From assembly GCF_028640845.1 (NCBI RefSeq), contig NC_080539.1, forward strand, positions 194,379,436-194,443,435: DNA of 64,000 nucleotides. Reading direction: 5' to 3'. Below are positions 10,785 through 23,692 of the stretch, in pieces; position 1 is the stretch's first letter, and every line of letters begins with the position of its first letter. Made by a program: the position numbers and the translations under genes. The notes under the pieces were generated by a model. That model was given only the letters and a program-made list of their open reading frames with translations, searched no databases and was not told the DNA's origin. The DNA comes from Ahaetulla prasina. Its lineage: Eukaryota; Chordata; Lepidosauria; Squamata; Colubridae.

Positions 10785-13700
10785 CACTAGACCAATCCTT
10801 TAAATATTCCCCATCATATTCTCACATACACAATTCCCACCAATCTGCATTTTATCTGCACTTCATTATCTCCAGTACTTAAATTTAGTAACAATCTGCC
10901 CAATTTTAGTATTAAAAAAAAAAACCATTTCAGCAAATTAATTGAAACCTATCTACAAACCAACCAAGAAGTACATATTGAAAAGAAAGATGAAAAATTT
11001 GGATTGATTTTCACAGGCTTGAATATTGTTGAAAATCTGTTGAGAGGTTATAACCCTCCGTGCATACAAAGAATATTTCTAAATTCTGAATGTCCTTGAA
11101 TTCTGAAGGTAAGAGTGGGAAAATTCCCTGCCTACAGGGACTATTTGGAAGGCAGTGTTGTTTAGCTAACAAAGTGCTGACCAAAGAGGTATCTGAACTG
11201 CACCTGAGGAACAAATAAAGAATTGGGGATGGGGGGAGGGACTAATAAAATAAGGCAGCAGAGATTAAGATTATGAAAAAAGGGTGCAGTTAATTAGGAG
11301 ATCTATGCTCTGCATGCGAATTGGGCCAGATTTTATCCCTTGGTCCACTGAATTATGTAGAGAATAACTTTTGTCTGATCTTTTGAAGCACTGTTGGCAT
11401 CTGCCTGATTTCCTTGTTAAGGGAACAGATTAAAGCAGCCACAGAACTGTGTGTTGCCTGCCAGATAACCAAGAAAAGACACATTTAAGTCAAGGCATTC
11501 TGGACAGATGCAGCATGAATGTCCACTTGAACTCTGAACCACACTTTGCTCTGAAAATCTAGCTGTCTGCTGAGTCCTAGCCCACAATGCTGAGGTTGGT
11601 GGACCTCTGTGGCTCTAGAACACAGCAGCTTTATATGCTCCAGTTTCCTGGGAGGGCCGAGCACTCCAGACAGGCAGGAAGCCATTTGAAGATTTTAAAA
11701 GTTTTATGAATTTCTCAGAGTCATTGGGAGTCAGGCAATGTTCCAACTGACTTACTCACTAACTCAAGGCAGGAATGAATGAATGGATCAACCCAAGGTC
11801 AAATTAGCAGGTGAATTATTTTGAAGAGATTATCAAACAAAGGCAACGTGTTAAGATATGATGATAGAAAACTGCAGAAGAAATGGTTGCAACAACTAGG
11901 CAATAAATGGAATACTGTATGAACCAGATTTTTGGCTAGAATAGGAAGAGGATATTGGAAGAATCTTCCCTTCTGAAGAATAACTTGAAGCAAAAACATT
12001 TACCATTTTAAAGTAGGCTTATATAATATATATATTCCCAGATGACAAAGACAGAATAACACAATTCCTAATATGTATTCTCTAAAATAACATGCAAAAA
12101 TGTAGTCATAATTCAGAAGACCGTGGTATAAATGGGCAGGGAACAATGATTACATCTGCAGTATATAATGGATCCATAGGATTCTGGGTTACAACAATTT
12201 TTTACTGATAACTCTTGCATTTAAGTTGTTTCATTTGACCAAAGCCTGACACTAGCAAATTCTGGCACTTTTTCTTTCAGAAGGATCAAACAAAAGTTTA
12301 CTGGAATGCCCAAGAAAAATAATTTCTAGTTCCAAACTTTATGCAATGATGTTCTTTCAGAATTTTTATTTTAAAAACCTTAAGGATTCTATGCATTAAA
12401 CACTTGGTTTAGATCTAGCTCCAGTAGGAAAGGATATTAATATTGGTTATGTTTGCCACCTTGAGTTATTTATAAAAATAATAAAGATAGGATAAAAACA
12501 AACAAACGAACAAATAGCAAATCATTTGGAAGTATATAAAACAACTGATTGCCGCTATCCTTGAAGTGACAAATCAGCACTTCTGAGAATAGCGATTGAG
12601 AAAAAGTATTTATCTCAAAATAGTTTTCCAAGCTTTATGATTCCTCTCAGGGTGATTTTGAAGTTTTCAGATCCTTAGTCCATCCATTTCCCAAGCATAT
12701 ATATATATAAGAATATTCTGAGTTGTCCTTACTACTTTAGACTTATGTTGACACCTACAATAATGCCCATTATCTACATTTTTTGAGAATCTAGATCCTG
12801 TAGAGACTGTCAACCAATCTCCAAACTGAGAAAAGTGTTTAATACTGTTAAACCCATAGATATTACTAATCCCAATAGTTTGAACAGTGAATTTACAAAA
12901 ATGCCATAATTCCTACTATGCAAACAAAACAATAGCACGTTGCTAGTGTTTCCTTCCTAGGGATTATAATTTACTTTTCTCTACATATGTCTGGTGCTTT
13001 GAAAATCCATCCATCCATTTATCTGGCCATACATACAGTATATACATATATTTAAAATCCCTTCTGAGGAATAATGGCAAGGAAATATTGAAGAAATATC
13101 TAAACAAAAACCCTGAATATGGCATCTCCTTTGTGATATAATAACAAACCCTTATTCAAAAGGTTTTAATTAACTGTGACTGTAGTGACATAGTGCTAAT
13201 TCTGCATTCAAGTGCTTTTCTAAGCCAAGTGGTAAAAAGGGGAACGAAGGAAAGTCAGCTTTAGAAAATGCATGTCAAAAACAGGTCATGGGAAACCCTG
13301 TGAAGTAGAAGACACAAAGTCTTGGGAAAAGAGAAAGTGGCATTTCCTAAGGGAAGAAGTGGGGAGAAGAAACCTCTCATATGGAAAACAGACTTTCCTC
13401 ATGAATTACAGAACAGTTAACCTATAGAGTAACAGTGCCAATAACACTGGACATTTTAAACCAGCTTTTCATCATTTGGGAAACAAGGAGGAGGAAAAAG
13501 ATATATAGGAAAGATGCATAGAGAGGAAAGCTATGGTCCATCATGAATATGGACAATGGGACATTCTGAGGGCTGAATAAAAAAGTCATCTGGAATACTT
13601 ATTAAATGTACAGATGGAATGGCTTTTAACTTTTAGGGGGGGAAACCCCCTCTTGGATATGTTTGAATGAAATTAAGGATCTAACTGTCATATATTTTAC

Positions 13701-14279
13701 CTAGTCAATAGTTCTCTATTTTAGAAGAGAAGGCATGGCGTATTTCTGCCCAGATGGTAACCCAAGTTCTTGGAGGACCATATCCTTATTCTTGATTGGC
13801 AAGTAACATGCAGAATGATTGCCTATTTTGGAAAAAATATGTCACCCAGCTCATTGCACAGCTGAGTTTTTGGAATTGCATGCATGGTGTCTTCCCATTC
13901 CCCCTCCATTTTTTAAAGTTTTTGCTTTAGGAACAACTCTTGCCTAACATTCAGAAAACATCCCTCTTCTGTTCTCCAATTCTGTTACTATTTCTAATTA
14001 TGAACTTTGGATTTATTATCCCATTTGACTGTCCATGCCTTGAAATCACAGCTGTATCTTTCCTGAGATTCTGAAACTTTTCTGAATTCCTCTTCCCTGA
14101 CACAAGCAGGATTTCTGAAGCTGGCAATATAAAAACCTTTTTGAAAATAATTAAATGTCACAAAGGTTCATTGAAAAGTTCCTAAATGTTTAAGTATATG
14201 TTTAAGTTATACATATTTTAAAACACTTTTTATAATTGTCTAAGCTTTGTATCTTTTCTTCTTGGGGTAGATTTTCAAC

Positions 14280-14378
14280 AAAATCTTCAAAAAATCTTCC
14301 CATCTTCAAAAAAGGAAACCCCATCTTCAAAAAAGGAAAAAAAACAGACCCATCTTCAAAAAAGGAAAAAAAACAGAT
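14280..14378 (+). repeat. Tandem micro-duplication at the CR1 5' junction
   Basis: The unit CCCATCTTCAAAAAAGGAAA occurs three times in a row, with a fourth degenerate start. The last copy is in frame with the CR1 coding sequence (PIFKKGK), so the repeats are copies of the truncated 5' end of the element. Confidence 0.85.
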
Positions 14379-15723
14379 CCAGGAAACTACAGACCTATCA
14401 GCCTGACCTCAATTCCAGGGAAGATTCTGGAATAGATAATCAAGCAATGAATCACCGAACACCTAGAAGCAAACAAAGTAATAACCAAAAGCCAACATGG
14501 GTTTGTCAAAAACAGATCATGCCAGACTAATCTTATCGCATTCTTTGACAAAATGACAAAATTAGTAGACCAGAGGAATGCTGTCGATATAATTTACTTG
14601 GACTTCAGTAAAGCATTTGATAAAGTAGACCATAACCTACTACTAGATAAAGTAGAAAAATGTGGGTTAGACAGCACCACCACCAGATGGATTCATAACT
14701 GGCTGACCAACCGCACTCAACGTGTAGTCCTCAACGGAACTACATCCACATGGAGGGAAGTATGCAGTGGAGTACCCCAAGGCTCTGTTTTAGGCCCAGT
14801 ACTCTTCAACATCTTCATCAATGACTTGGACGAGGGGATAGATGGGGAACTCATCAAATTTGCAGATGACACCAAGCTGGCAGGAATAGCCAACACTCCA
14901 GAAGATAGGCTCAAGTTACAGAAAGATCTTGACAGACTTGAACATTGGGCGCTATCTAACAAAATGAAATTCAACAGTGAAAAAAGTAAGGTTCTACATT
15001 TAGGCCAAAAAAGCAAAATGCACAGGTACCGTATATGTGGTACCTTGCTCAATAGTAGTACCTGTGAGAGGGATCTTGGAGTCCTAGTGGATAACCATTT
15101 AGATATGAGCCAACAGTGTGCAGCAGCTGCGAAAAAAGCCAACACAGTTCTGGGCTGCATAAACAGAGGGATAGAATCAAGATCACGTGAAGTGTTAGTA
15201 CCACTTTATAATGCCTTGGTAAGACCACACTTGGAATATTGCATCCAGTTTTGGTCGCCACGATGTAAAAAAGATGTTGAGACTCTAGAAAGAGTGCAGA
15301 GAAGAGCAACAAAGATGATTAGGGGACTGGAGGCTAAAACATATGAAGAATGGTTGCAGGAACTGGGTATGTCTAGTTTAATAAATAGAAGGACTAGGGG
15401 AGACATGATAGCTGTGTTCCAATATCTCAGGGGTTTCCACAAAGAAGAGGGAGTCGGGCTGCTCTCCAAAGCACCTGAGGGTAGAACAAGAAGCAATGGG
15501 TGGAAACTGATCAAAGAAAGAAGCAACTTAGAACTAAGGAGAAATTTCCTGACAGTTAGAACAATTAATAAGTGGAACGACTTGCCTGCAGAAGTTGTGA
15601 ATGCTCCAACACTGGAAATTTTTAAGAAAATGTTGGATAACCATCTGACTGAGATGGTGTAGGGTTTCCTGCCTGGGCAGGGGGTTGGACTAGAAGGCCT
15701 CCAAGGTCCCTTCCAACTCTGTT

Positions 15724-15812
15724 GTTATGTTATGTTATGTTATGTTATGTTATGTTATGTTATGTTATGTTATGTTATGTTATGTTATGTTATGTTATGT
15801 TATGTTATGTTA
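15724..15812 (+). repeat. (TTATG)n microsatellite at the CR1 3' end
   Basis: About 17-18 nearly perfect pentamers follow the CR1 3' UTR without a gap. They are most simply read as the expanded terminal repeat of the LINE. Confidence 0.95.
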
Positions 15813-17266
15813 AAATTCTAAGGGTATTCACTTGTCTTCATTGCAGTGCTGAATAAAATTTCTATGTTATAATGCCAGGAGAAAAAGGCTGCCCTTGTCT
15901 GAATCTATCCTGCGCACATGACTGTGACTAGTGTTGCAAAGAACAAAAACACCAGAATTTTCCATTTATGAATTAAAATTACACAGCGAGGCAGTAAGAG
16001 AATACTTGCTTGGGGTTGCTCTCACTTCCAAGGGAAAGCAGCAATGCCTAAATGAGAGAGATTACAGGATGGAAATCTTTCTGAAAGCAGCTCTTAGACC
16101 TGTCTTTCCCCAGCCTCATAGGTAAATACAATCAAGGTCACTATATTCTTACTCCATGTGTTTCAGGAGTAAATAGACACTGATTTTGAAAGTGTCACAG
16201 TTTCTTCTGTCCTTGGCACAAATCAAACACTGAATTACTAAATACATGTCTAAAAAGGTGGCTAATGAATGCCATACCATGAAATGAAATTTCCTATGGG
16301 CTTTGTGCCACATTTACTGCATCTCTTTATCAAAAGGTCTGTGTATTTATCAATCTCTATTTACCCAATGTAATCTTGTAGTAGGTTAAAAAAAATGGCA
16401 AGCTCTCCTCCTCCTCCTCCATTAAACAGCAACAATAACAAAAAAACTACACTATACAATAAACTCATTAAAGATTCTGATATGTAAAGTATATACATTG
16501 CATATAAAAGATATAAAAGATGCCACTATACATAGAAAAGACAATTTGGCATAAGTGGTTATCTTCTAGACAAGCATGGGCCTTTCACACAAGAAATAGG
16601 AAATTGGTCTTTATTAAAGATTCTTGTAAGAATACAGGTGGAAAATCATTACTCTACAAGGAATGGCATGATTTTATCAGTTTTATAAATGGCAAAAAGC
16701 ATACCCATCAGGATGTATGGTAAATTGAAATGGAAATGGACAGATATAAGAATATAAATGCTCTTGTGCATATTGAAATTATTATACTATAGAAAAAATA
16801 ATTAAAATAAAATAAAACCTACACAATTACTAGATCTTGGTTTTAAACAAAAAGAAAAGTTCAAAAATGTTCAAAAATATAAAAAATTCTCATACTTTTC
16901 TCCTGCTTCCTTCTTGCTACACTATTTTGAATTGTGTGTATGTGTGTAGTTTTGCAAAAAGTTTATGAAAATTCATATATAACTCAAGGATCATTCTTTG
17001 AAACAAGGGCACACAACTCTCAATGTTAATTCACTACCTTCAGGGTCCCTTCTGCTGTCTTTGCTGATTTCGTATTTCCTTTGAAAGTTATAGAACACGA
17101 CATTGCCAACAAAATGAGGCTCAACATACAGAGCAATATCCAGAGACTGGCTGGCTTTTCCCATGTGCTATTTTAGAATGCAGAGCCATGCAAGAGAGAA
17201 GCTCTGGTAGAATCCCTAAGTGTTACATAGACCCATTGGGGTAGTAAAGATGTGCAGTTGACTTTT

Positions 17267-17325
17267 ATTGATGACCCCTTATGTCCCTTCCAACTCTATG
17301 ATTCTAAGGCTCTATGGTTGTCTTT
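17267..17325 (+). mobile_element. CR1 3' end remnant
   Basis: The phrase TGTCCCTTCCAACTCTATGA followed by TTCTAAGGCTCTATGG matches the usual CR1 3' terminus with its ATTCTATG-type repeat. No coding part remains. Confidence 0.65.
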
Positions 17326-18309
17326 CTGAGTCTTTCTCAAATTATTAAGTTGGAGATAAGGTAATTTTATCTGACATCACATACTAGCTACAAATATGGG
17401 TGGGGGAGTTCTCTTCTTTAGATGGATTTCAAATGCATTTTTAAATTAGAGGTATGAACTGCAAAGCTTGGAAAAATAAAGCTCTTGAAGCATAGCTGCA
17501 CTTCTATTCAGGTATAGATTGAGAAAGTGCAAATTAAATAAATTACAATTCCCGTGTATGCTAAACCAAATTCTTCCATCTCTCACCTTCCTATATGACT
17601 GCAAACGAATATTAAGATAAGCAGGATAGCTAGAGAATGCAGAATGTCAGGACACTGGTATATTCAACTAGCCATTATGGGGGAGAAATCAAAGCTGAGA
17701 GCACAGTGGTTACATCCATTAATAACTACATATCTTCATTTTTAAAGATAACTGTGAAATTTAACAAGTATAGATTGGTCAATTCTAGATGATATTTGAA
17801 TATTTTTCATCTAAATGTGTTTCTTGCTAGAACATATTAAAAAGAGAGTTCGTTCTTTTTTTAAAAAAAACAGAGCTTTACCAATAAATAAATTCCCTGG
17901 GATACATTTAAGACTCTATGATTACTTTCCCGTAAATAAAAAAAGAAAAGAGTAAAGATTATTTTTTGTTATATGTTAAAAATCTCACAGATAAATCATA
18001 TCAAGAATTTGTAGCAGCAAAGCTTAAATTGGAGGCAAAGAACAATTTCAATTCTCTCTGAAATATATTGACTGGAAATACTGAGAATCTGACAGAAAGA
18101 TACTAATAAAAATGCATTGTTTGAAACAAGAAAATTGACAAAAACTTATAACTGAGATTCCAGATCAATGATAGAGAGCTATTATCCAAGCTGAATTTAT
18201 CAATTATCAGGGTTTTGATTTTTATACTGAGTTATGTCAATCAGGGGCTTTTGTAATAATAGCAAATTATTAATTTCCTGGAAAACTAATATATTTGTCC
18301 CATAACTAG

Positions 18310-18740
18310 AGTTATTACAAAAGGATTTGTTTCTCAACCTGTCAAGTTATATCATTGCACTCAGCAAGGATGCTTCCTGTCTCTTTTAATCTTCAATTTA
18401 ATTCTTAAACCACTGGCTATTTCCATTAGACAATTTCAAGATATTAACAGTATGGTTGCATTCAATATTAAATATAAATTGTTTTTATGTGCAGATATTA
18501 TGACTATCCTTGCTAATTGTACAATGTACAATTGTACAATCTCATTACCGCCATTGCTTTATAAACAGCAACGTGTTTACATTCTGGTTATACTACTAGT
18601 TGTAACAAACTTGATTTACTAGCATTACGATCCACTACTGCTATAGATTATTGCAAGAGATTGTAAATCTACCATTTATATTGGTTCTCTAAAATGTTTG
18701 GATTTGCATTTTTCTCAACATATATCTCAACCTATTGAAT
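18310..18740 (+). mobile_element. Decayed L1-type reverse transcriptase fragment
   Basis: Translated with frameshifts, the plus strand reads HCTQQGCFLSLLIFNLILKP, then LAISIRQFQDI and KYKLFLCADIMTILAN. This matches the L1 pattern GTRQGCPLSPLLFNLxLEPLAxxIR ... LxADDxxL, with the catalytic Asp pair degraded. A MITE begins at 18747. Confidence 0.6.
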
Positions 18741-18746
18741 TAACTA

Positions 18747-19342
18747 CCGTGTTTTTCCAAAAAGATGACCCAGCTTGAAAAGAAGCTCTATTACATTTCT
18801 GAGCACATACAATAAAATTAAGCCCCACCTACAAAATTAGCCCTAATTAAGATCCTGCCCACCCCGGGATGCAGGGGATGGGACAAGGCACACAGGTAAA
18901 AAATAAGCTAGGGTGAGATTGGGGGCTGGAGCTGCCCTACTTACCACGCCTCGCACACCCCAACACCTGCCTTGTCTTCTTCTGCGGCTGCTTGCCGCCA
19001 CTCGCACGCATTGCCCTGGCCTCCGTTTTGTCTTCAGATGCCTGCCGGCATCTGTTATCTGCAGCCGATAACTGAGCTCCAGATCAATCCAGAGCTCCAT
19101 TATTGGCTGCAGATGCCTTACAGCAAGCATCTGAAGACGAAATGGAGGCCAGGGCAATGCATACAAGTGGCAGCAAGCGGCCATAGAAGAAGTGGGCCAG
19201 GAGCGGGCTCCTGCTGGGCGGGGCTGTCGGTGCCACCGCCGCAAGGTGAGTCAATAATTAGAACCCTCCAAAAAGAAAGCATAGCTGTTTTTTCAGGGCT
19301 CAAAAAAAAATAAGACCCAGCCTTCTTTTTTGAAAAACATGG
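18747..19342. mobile_element. TA-flanked MITE (Tc1/mariner-like), 596 bp
   Basis: The left end CCGTGTTTTTCCAAAAA and the right end TTTTTTGAAAAACATGG are inverted repeats, and TA lies on both sides (18745-18746, 19343-19344). A shorter relative with the same ends is at 56692-56821. The interior is GC-richer than its surroundings and has no transposase. Confidence 0.75.
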
Positions 19343-21154
19343 TATATCTAAATGCATAGGTGCAATTTCCGTAAATATAGTTGATGATTAAAACTCTAAT
19401 TAAGTCTTTGGTCAAGATTAATGTTATCAAAATGAATATTACATTGACATTAATATATATTTTAAGACTGATCCCAAAGTTACTACTTTTCATAGGTAAA
19501 TAAATAGGTAGATGAGAAAATGTTTACATCAAGCTAAATCCCTTGACTCACCAAATTGAGATCATAATAAAATGCTTTAATTTTTTAGTCCAGACACATT
19601 AAAATAGGGATCTTCTTTTCCAGCGTTGAAAGATAGACAAGTGACAATTTGGCATTATGGAATAATCCAGTCCAATCCAAACATTGTAAAATGACCCAAC
19701 ATTTTAAATCAGGTGATTTTAACAGACTTTTAAAGACTTCCAGATACGGTGTTCATTTTCATTCCTCATTCTAAGGAAATGATAATGTAAAATGAAAGTC
19801 AGTATTAATGATTTAACTGAATTATGGAATTAAGAAGTAGAATTGCGTATTTTGAAGAACCAGAGGATCCAGGCATTAAAAAAATGTAAAATAATTGTAT
19901 TTTATTTAAAATAGATCAATTCATCAGAAAATATTATTTAATATTTATGGGACCCCTCAAACAATGTTTAAAAAGACTAGACATTTGGGAGGGTGTTTGA
20001 TCCTGGTGTGGCAATTAATTTGTATGTTCTGGTCTAAGACTCTAATAATAAATTGTACTCTAATTAATTTGTAACATTGAACGACATTCCTAAAACATGG
20101 AATCTGTCATTTAAGGACCTTTGGTTCTTTTGAGCATGAAGCATGACAAAGCAGATACTTTTACACAAATGGAAATACTTTATGGATTTTAAGGAATGGG
20201 TTCGGGATAATCATATGTTTTGGAAAGTCTCTCAGTTTCTACTGGATACGGTTTAGATTTAATGCTAAGCTAAGATGTGAATTAATATTATATTAATTTT
20301 CCCTATTAATTAATTTTCACATTTAGTTTATTTTAATTCCTATAATATATCTAGTTTTCCTGTTTCTCTGCATAACCACTGTTTTTCCTCTTAATACTGT
20401 AGTTTTTTCATATTCTATTAAAATAAATAATACAAAAAAACAAAACAAAATTCTCCCCCTGCCTCCCCAAATATTGATTGTTGAAGATTCTGGTTGCATT
20501 GCCATGATGAAAGTCTAGGGGCACCTGTTTTAAGCCTCATCGGAAATGAACTATGTGCATGTTATTTTGTCCTTTCTACAAACATATGAACTGCAGATCC
20601 ACATTTGATTATCTCAATTGCTGTGTATGTGATGCAATGTCCTTCACATTAGAAATTTTCTAATTTTTTATTTTTTTTATTTTTCAAGGAGATCAAAAAG
20701 GAGAAATATACCTCAGCTGAAGTGTGTGGTTTTCAAAGGGTTCTTTAGCAGTTACCTAGCTGCCCACAGAGCATAAGCATATTCCTGTGGTAGGATATGT
20801 TTTATAATTTAAAAACTTTGTAATTTAAAACCAGAAATATATTCTACACAATTTCTTCAATCATAATTAAGAAAAAATAGCAACCAATGAGGGATGGGGG
20901 ACGGGTCTAGGAAGAAAAGGGCTGTGTATTTACAGCAGACTTCTCTCCTGACTTTCTTTGGGCTTCCTTGCCAATCATTAAGCACCCAAAGGCTCTTTCT
21001 CTCCGTGACTCCCATCCCTGATGGACAGCATACTAGATTCTTCTGAAAAATATCATTCACAGCAAAGAGAACTACACTGTATATTTGACAAGGAGAGGCT
21101 GCTTTTTGCCCAACACACTCTGAAGAATAATAACATGTGCTTGGTTTTTGTTTT

Positions 21155-21330
21155 GTTTTTAAGTTGCCTTCATGTTGAGTTTGGCCCTCAGTGATTTATA
21201 CAGACACATCTTTATTTTGGCAATGCCTTCTGGGATGTATTTTTAACTTCCTAGTCTAGACCACAGCAGTAAATATCTTCTGGTGATCTCCCATTCAACT
21301 ACTACAGGCCCAATTCTGTTATATAAAACT
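21155..21330 (+). mobile_element. Possible decayed squamate SINE
   Basis: The order GTTGCCTTCATGTTGAGTTT, CAGTGATTTATACAGACACATC and GGCAATGCCTTCTGGGATG resembles a degraded squamate SINE body. I could not find a convincing tRNA-like head. Confidence 0.35.
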
Positions 21331-23631
21331 ACTTAATTTTTTTTAAAGGTGAGTAATATTAAAATGTCATTGGATTAGGATAGGTTTGTCTAGGAAGGTT
21401 AGCAGAAGTGCACATTTTTCTCAGACCTCTCCTGTACCACTTTTCTGCTGTGCATCATACCATCAGAGATATGCCATTATGAAAATAAGATGGCTGGACT
21501 TTTGTTAGAATGCATAACTACGTTGGTGGTAGGATTGTACTTCATTTTGTTTTATTGTCTTAAATCATACATTATAAAAAATTACAATATTGGCAAAGCA
21601 GAAAAACTAGAACTGTTCCCCTGATACAAGACTGAGGTTTTTTGTGCTTAAACTGTTTAAGAATGCAGTTCTTTATCTGCAACATTTGGTGATTACATTA
21701 AGTAAGAGTGAGACTTTATGAACTAACTAGCAGTAGAATTGGCTATGAGCAAAAGATACCTTTCTCCTGATTGAGAAACTGATAGCTTATCGATCCTCTC
21801 TCCTTTGCCATTTTGCATGTTATAACCATCCTTTTTTTGGGAGGATCAGAATAGTTTATTTCAGGGGGAAAAAGTAACAGAACTTGAAATGCCTTTGTTT
21901 TGTTTCAGTTAACAATTGAGGAAACCTCATCTTACTTCATTATTTTTATTGTAGGTGATCATGATTATAAAGTATAAGGTTTCCTGTTGACATGTGACCC
22001 GTTTCAAGCTTTTCCAAAAATTCCATGTTTTTGTTGTCAGATAGTTATGCTGTATAAAAGTACTAACAGAAGCAGACCAATATGTGTGCATAGGCTGAGA
22101 GCAAGAGATGGATTAAACAGATTAAACTGATTAAACTGACTATCTACTGATGAGAACTATATTATATTTTGATTTATTAACAAACATCTTACTGTTTTAT
22201 GTAAGCACATCCAGTTGTTGGGGCTGTGACAATATTACTCTATTTCCAGACTAAGGAGAGACAGGGTACATGGGTTAGTGCATTCCTAGGTTAGTGTGTG
22301 CCTCTGGCGAAAGGCACAAGTTTATCTCCCAATGACACTCTAAAATAGCATCTCTACTCTCTTTAGACAGTTAGTTGTCATATCAGTTTATATTGGATTT
22401 TCCTCCCTTCTATGCTTCTTATTTTTGTCATAGCTATTTCAGCTCATATTATGAAACTCCAGCTGCACGCTCCTGATTTCCACAAATTGATTGTGGAAGC
22501 AGTTCATAGAAAAACAGTTCATTTCAATAGCCAGGAAAGTCACAGCCAAGATATCTAACACCGAGGAAGCATCACCACATCATCTCAGATACTTCTTAAT
22601 TTCTTGAAAGTTAATTCTTATTGCCTGGAAGTACTTTTTCCAAAACTCCAAAGACTAGGCCTCTGGTTGGGGCCCCAAGTGACTGGAATGAAGCATCAGT
22701 ACCAAGCATGAAGAAAGCTTTCTACAAGAATGGCCCAGTCCTATCTCCTGCTGGACATCCCCCCATGCCCATCACGCTGTCATGTCACTGCTTGCCTTTA
22801 CTTCCTTCATATCATCCATTGCTATATCTGTCACCCTTCTTCTCCAGGTCAAAGGAGCCATCGTACACTCAATTGCATGCGCCTTCAAAATAGCTGACTG
22901 ATTTAGGCAAAGCACTCTGCCACCAAAACCTAGCCAGCCAGTCTATCTAATATCTTCCATCCATCCATCCACTATACCATGTCATGGCTCAGTCCAGGTA
23001 CCTGATGAAAATTTGAAAAAAGAAATAAAAACCCTTCTTATACCCTTACCAACAGAATGAACCAGAAATGATTCTTCTCTCTTCTCAGTCTCTCTCCTAA
23101 GAACAAGAAAGTCCCATCTCCTCAAATCTTTATCACTAGTTTAGTTTGCTCCTTAGTCTTTTAGATGTAATGATGCCAAGGAACCCTGGCTGCTGGACAC
23201 TCAAGATCCTCTAACTTTCATGCCCAGAGTGCAGAGTGAAGGAGATGGCCAAAATGATCACTATCCCAGAGAGCTCACATGACAGCCAGAGGATGCAGGT
23301 TGGTTGTCTTGATATGTCATTGATCTATCTCCAAACTGATACCTGGGTGTCCAGTCTCTTCAGCACACCAAGATCGGTTATTTCCAGTTCACTGTCACCA
23401 CTGCTGCTTATGTCAGATTGGCCCTTGATGCTATTACTCTTGTTGTTGCTTGCCATCACCATGTTGGAGGGTATAGTCAATTCTGCAGCTATGTAGAGTC
23501 ATCTCTTCAGCTATATGTAAGTGGAGACTGACCCTCCCTAATTGTTCCCCTTTGGACACTTTGAGTCAACTGGAGTAATCCCAGTACAATACCTAAAGCT
23601 GTAGCTTGCTCATCTGTAATGGTGTGTATAT

Positions 23632-23692
23632 ATTATATTATATATTTTGTGTGTGTGTGTGTGTGTGTAGAAGAAGATACACACACACACAC
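23632..23692. repeat. (GT)n and (AC)n arms in hairpin arrangement
   Basis: A (GT)n run at 23649-23668 and an (AC)n run at 23679-23692 are separated by about ten bases (AGAAGAAGAT). They can fold back on each other. Confidence 0.85.

Larger units (their letters stand above)
14277..15814 (+). mobile_element. CR1 LINE, 5'-truncated, nearly intact RT
   Basis: This is the 3' third of a CR1 LINE. Coding homology begins near 14340 (PIFKKGKKTDPGNYRPISL). Two stop codons near 14430-14450 interrupt it, and the frame is then open from at least 14553 to 15662. Reverse-transcriptase motifs are YLDFSKAFDKVDHNLL, CSGVPQGSVLGPVLFN and the catalytic FADDTKLAG. They are followed by the thumb and the C-terminal end typical of CR1, finishing TEMV. 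The 3' UTR GGCCTCCAAGGTCCCTTCCA leads straight into (TTATG)n. The endonuclease half is missing, so the copy is dead but fairly young. Confidence 0.93.

Noticed and set aside
16520..16723. Open frame of 67 codons that could be an L1-like C-terminus
   Set aside because: The resemblance is limited to a short WHDFISF stretch with no neighbouring L1 sequence.
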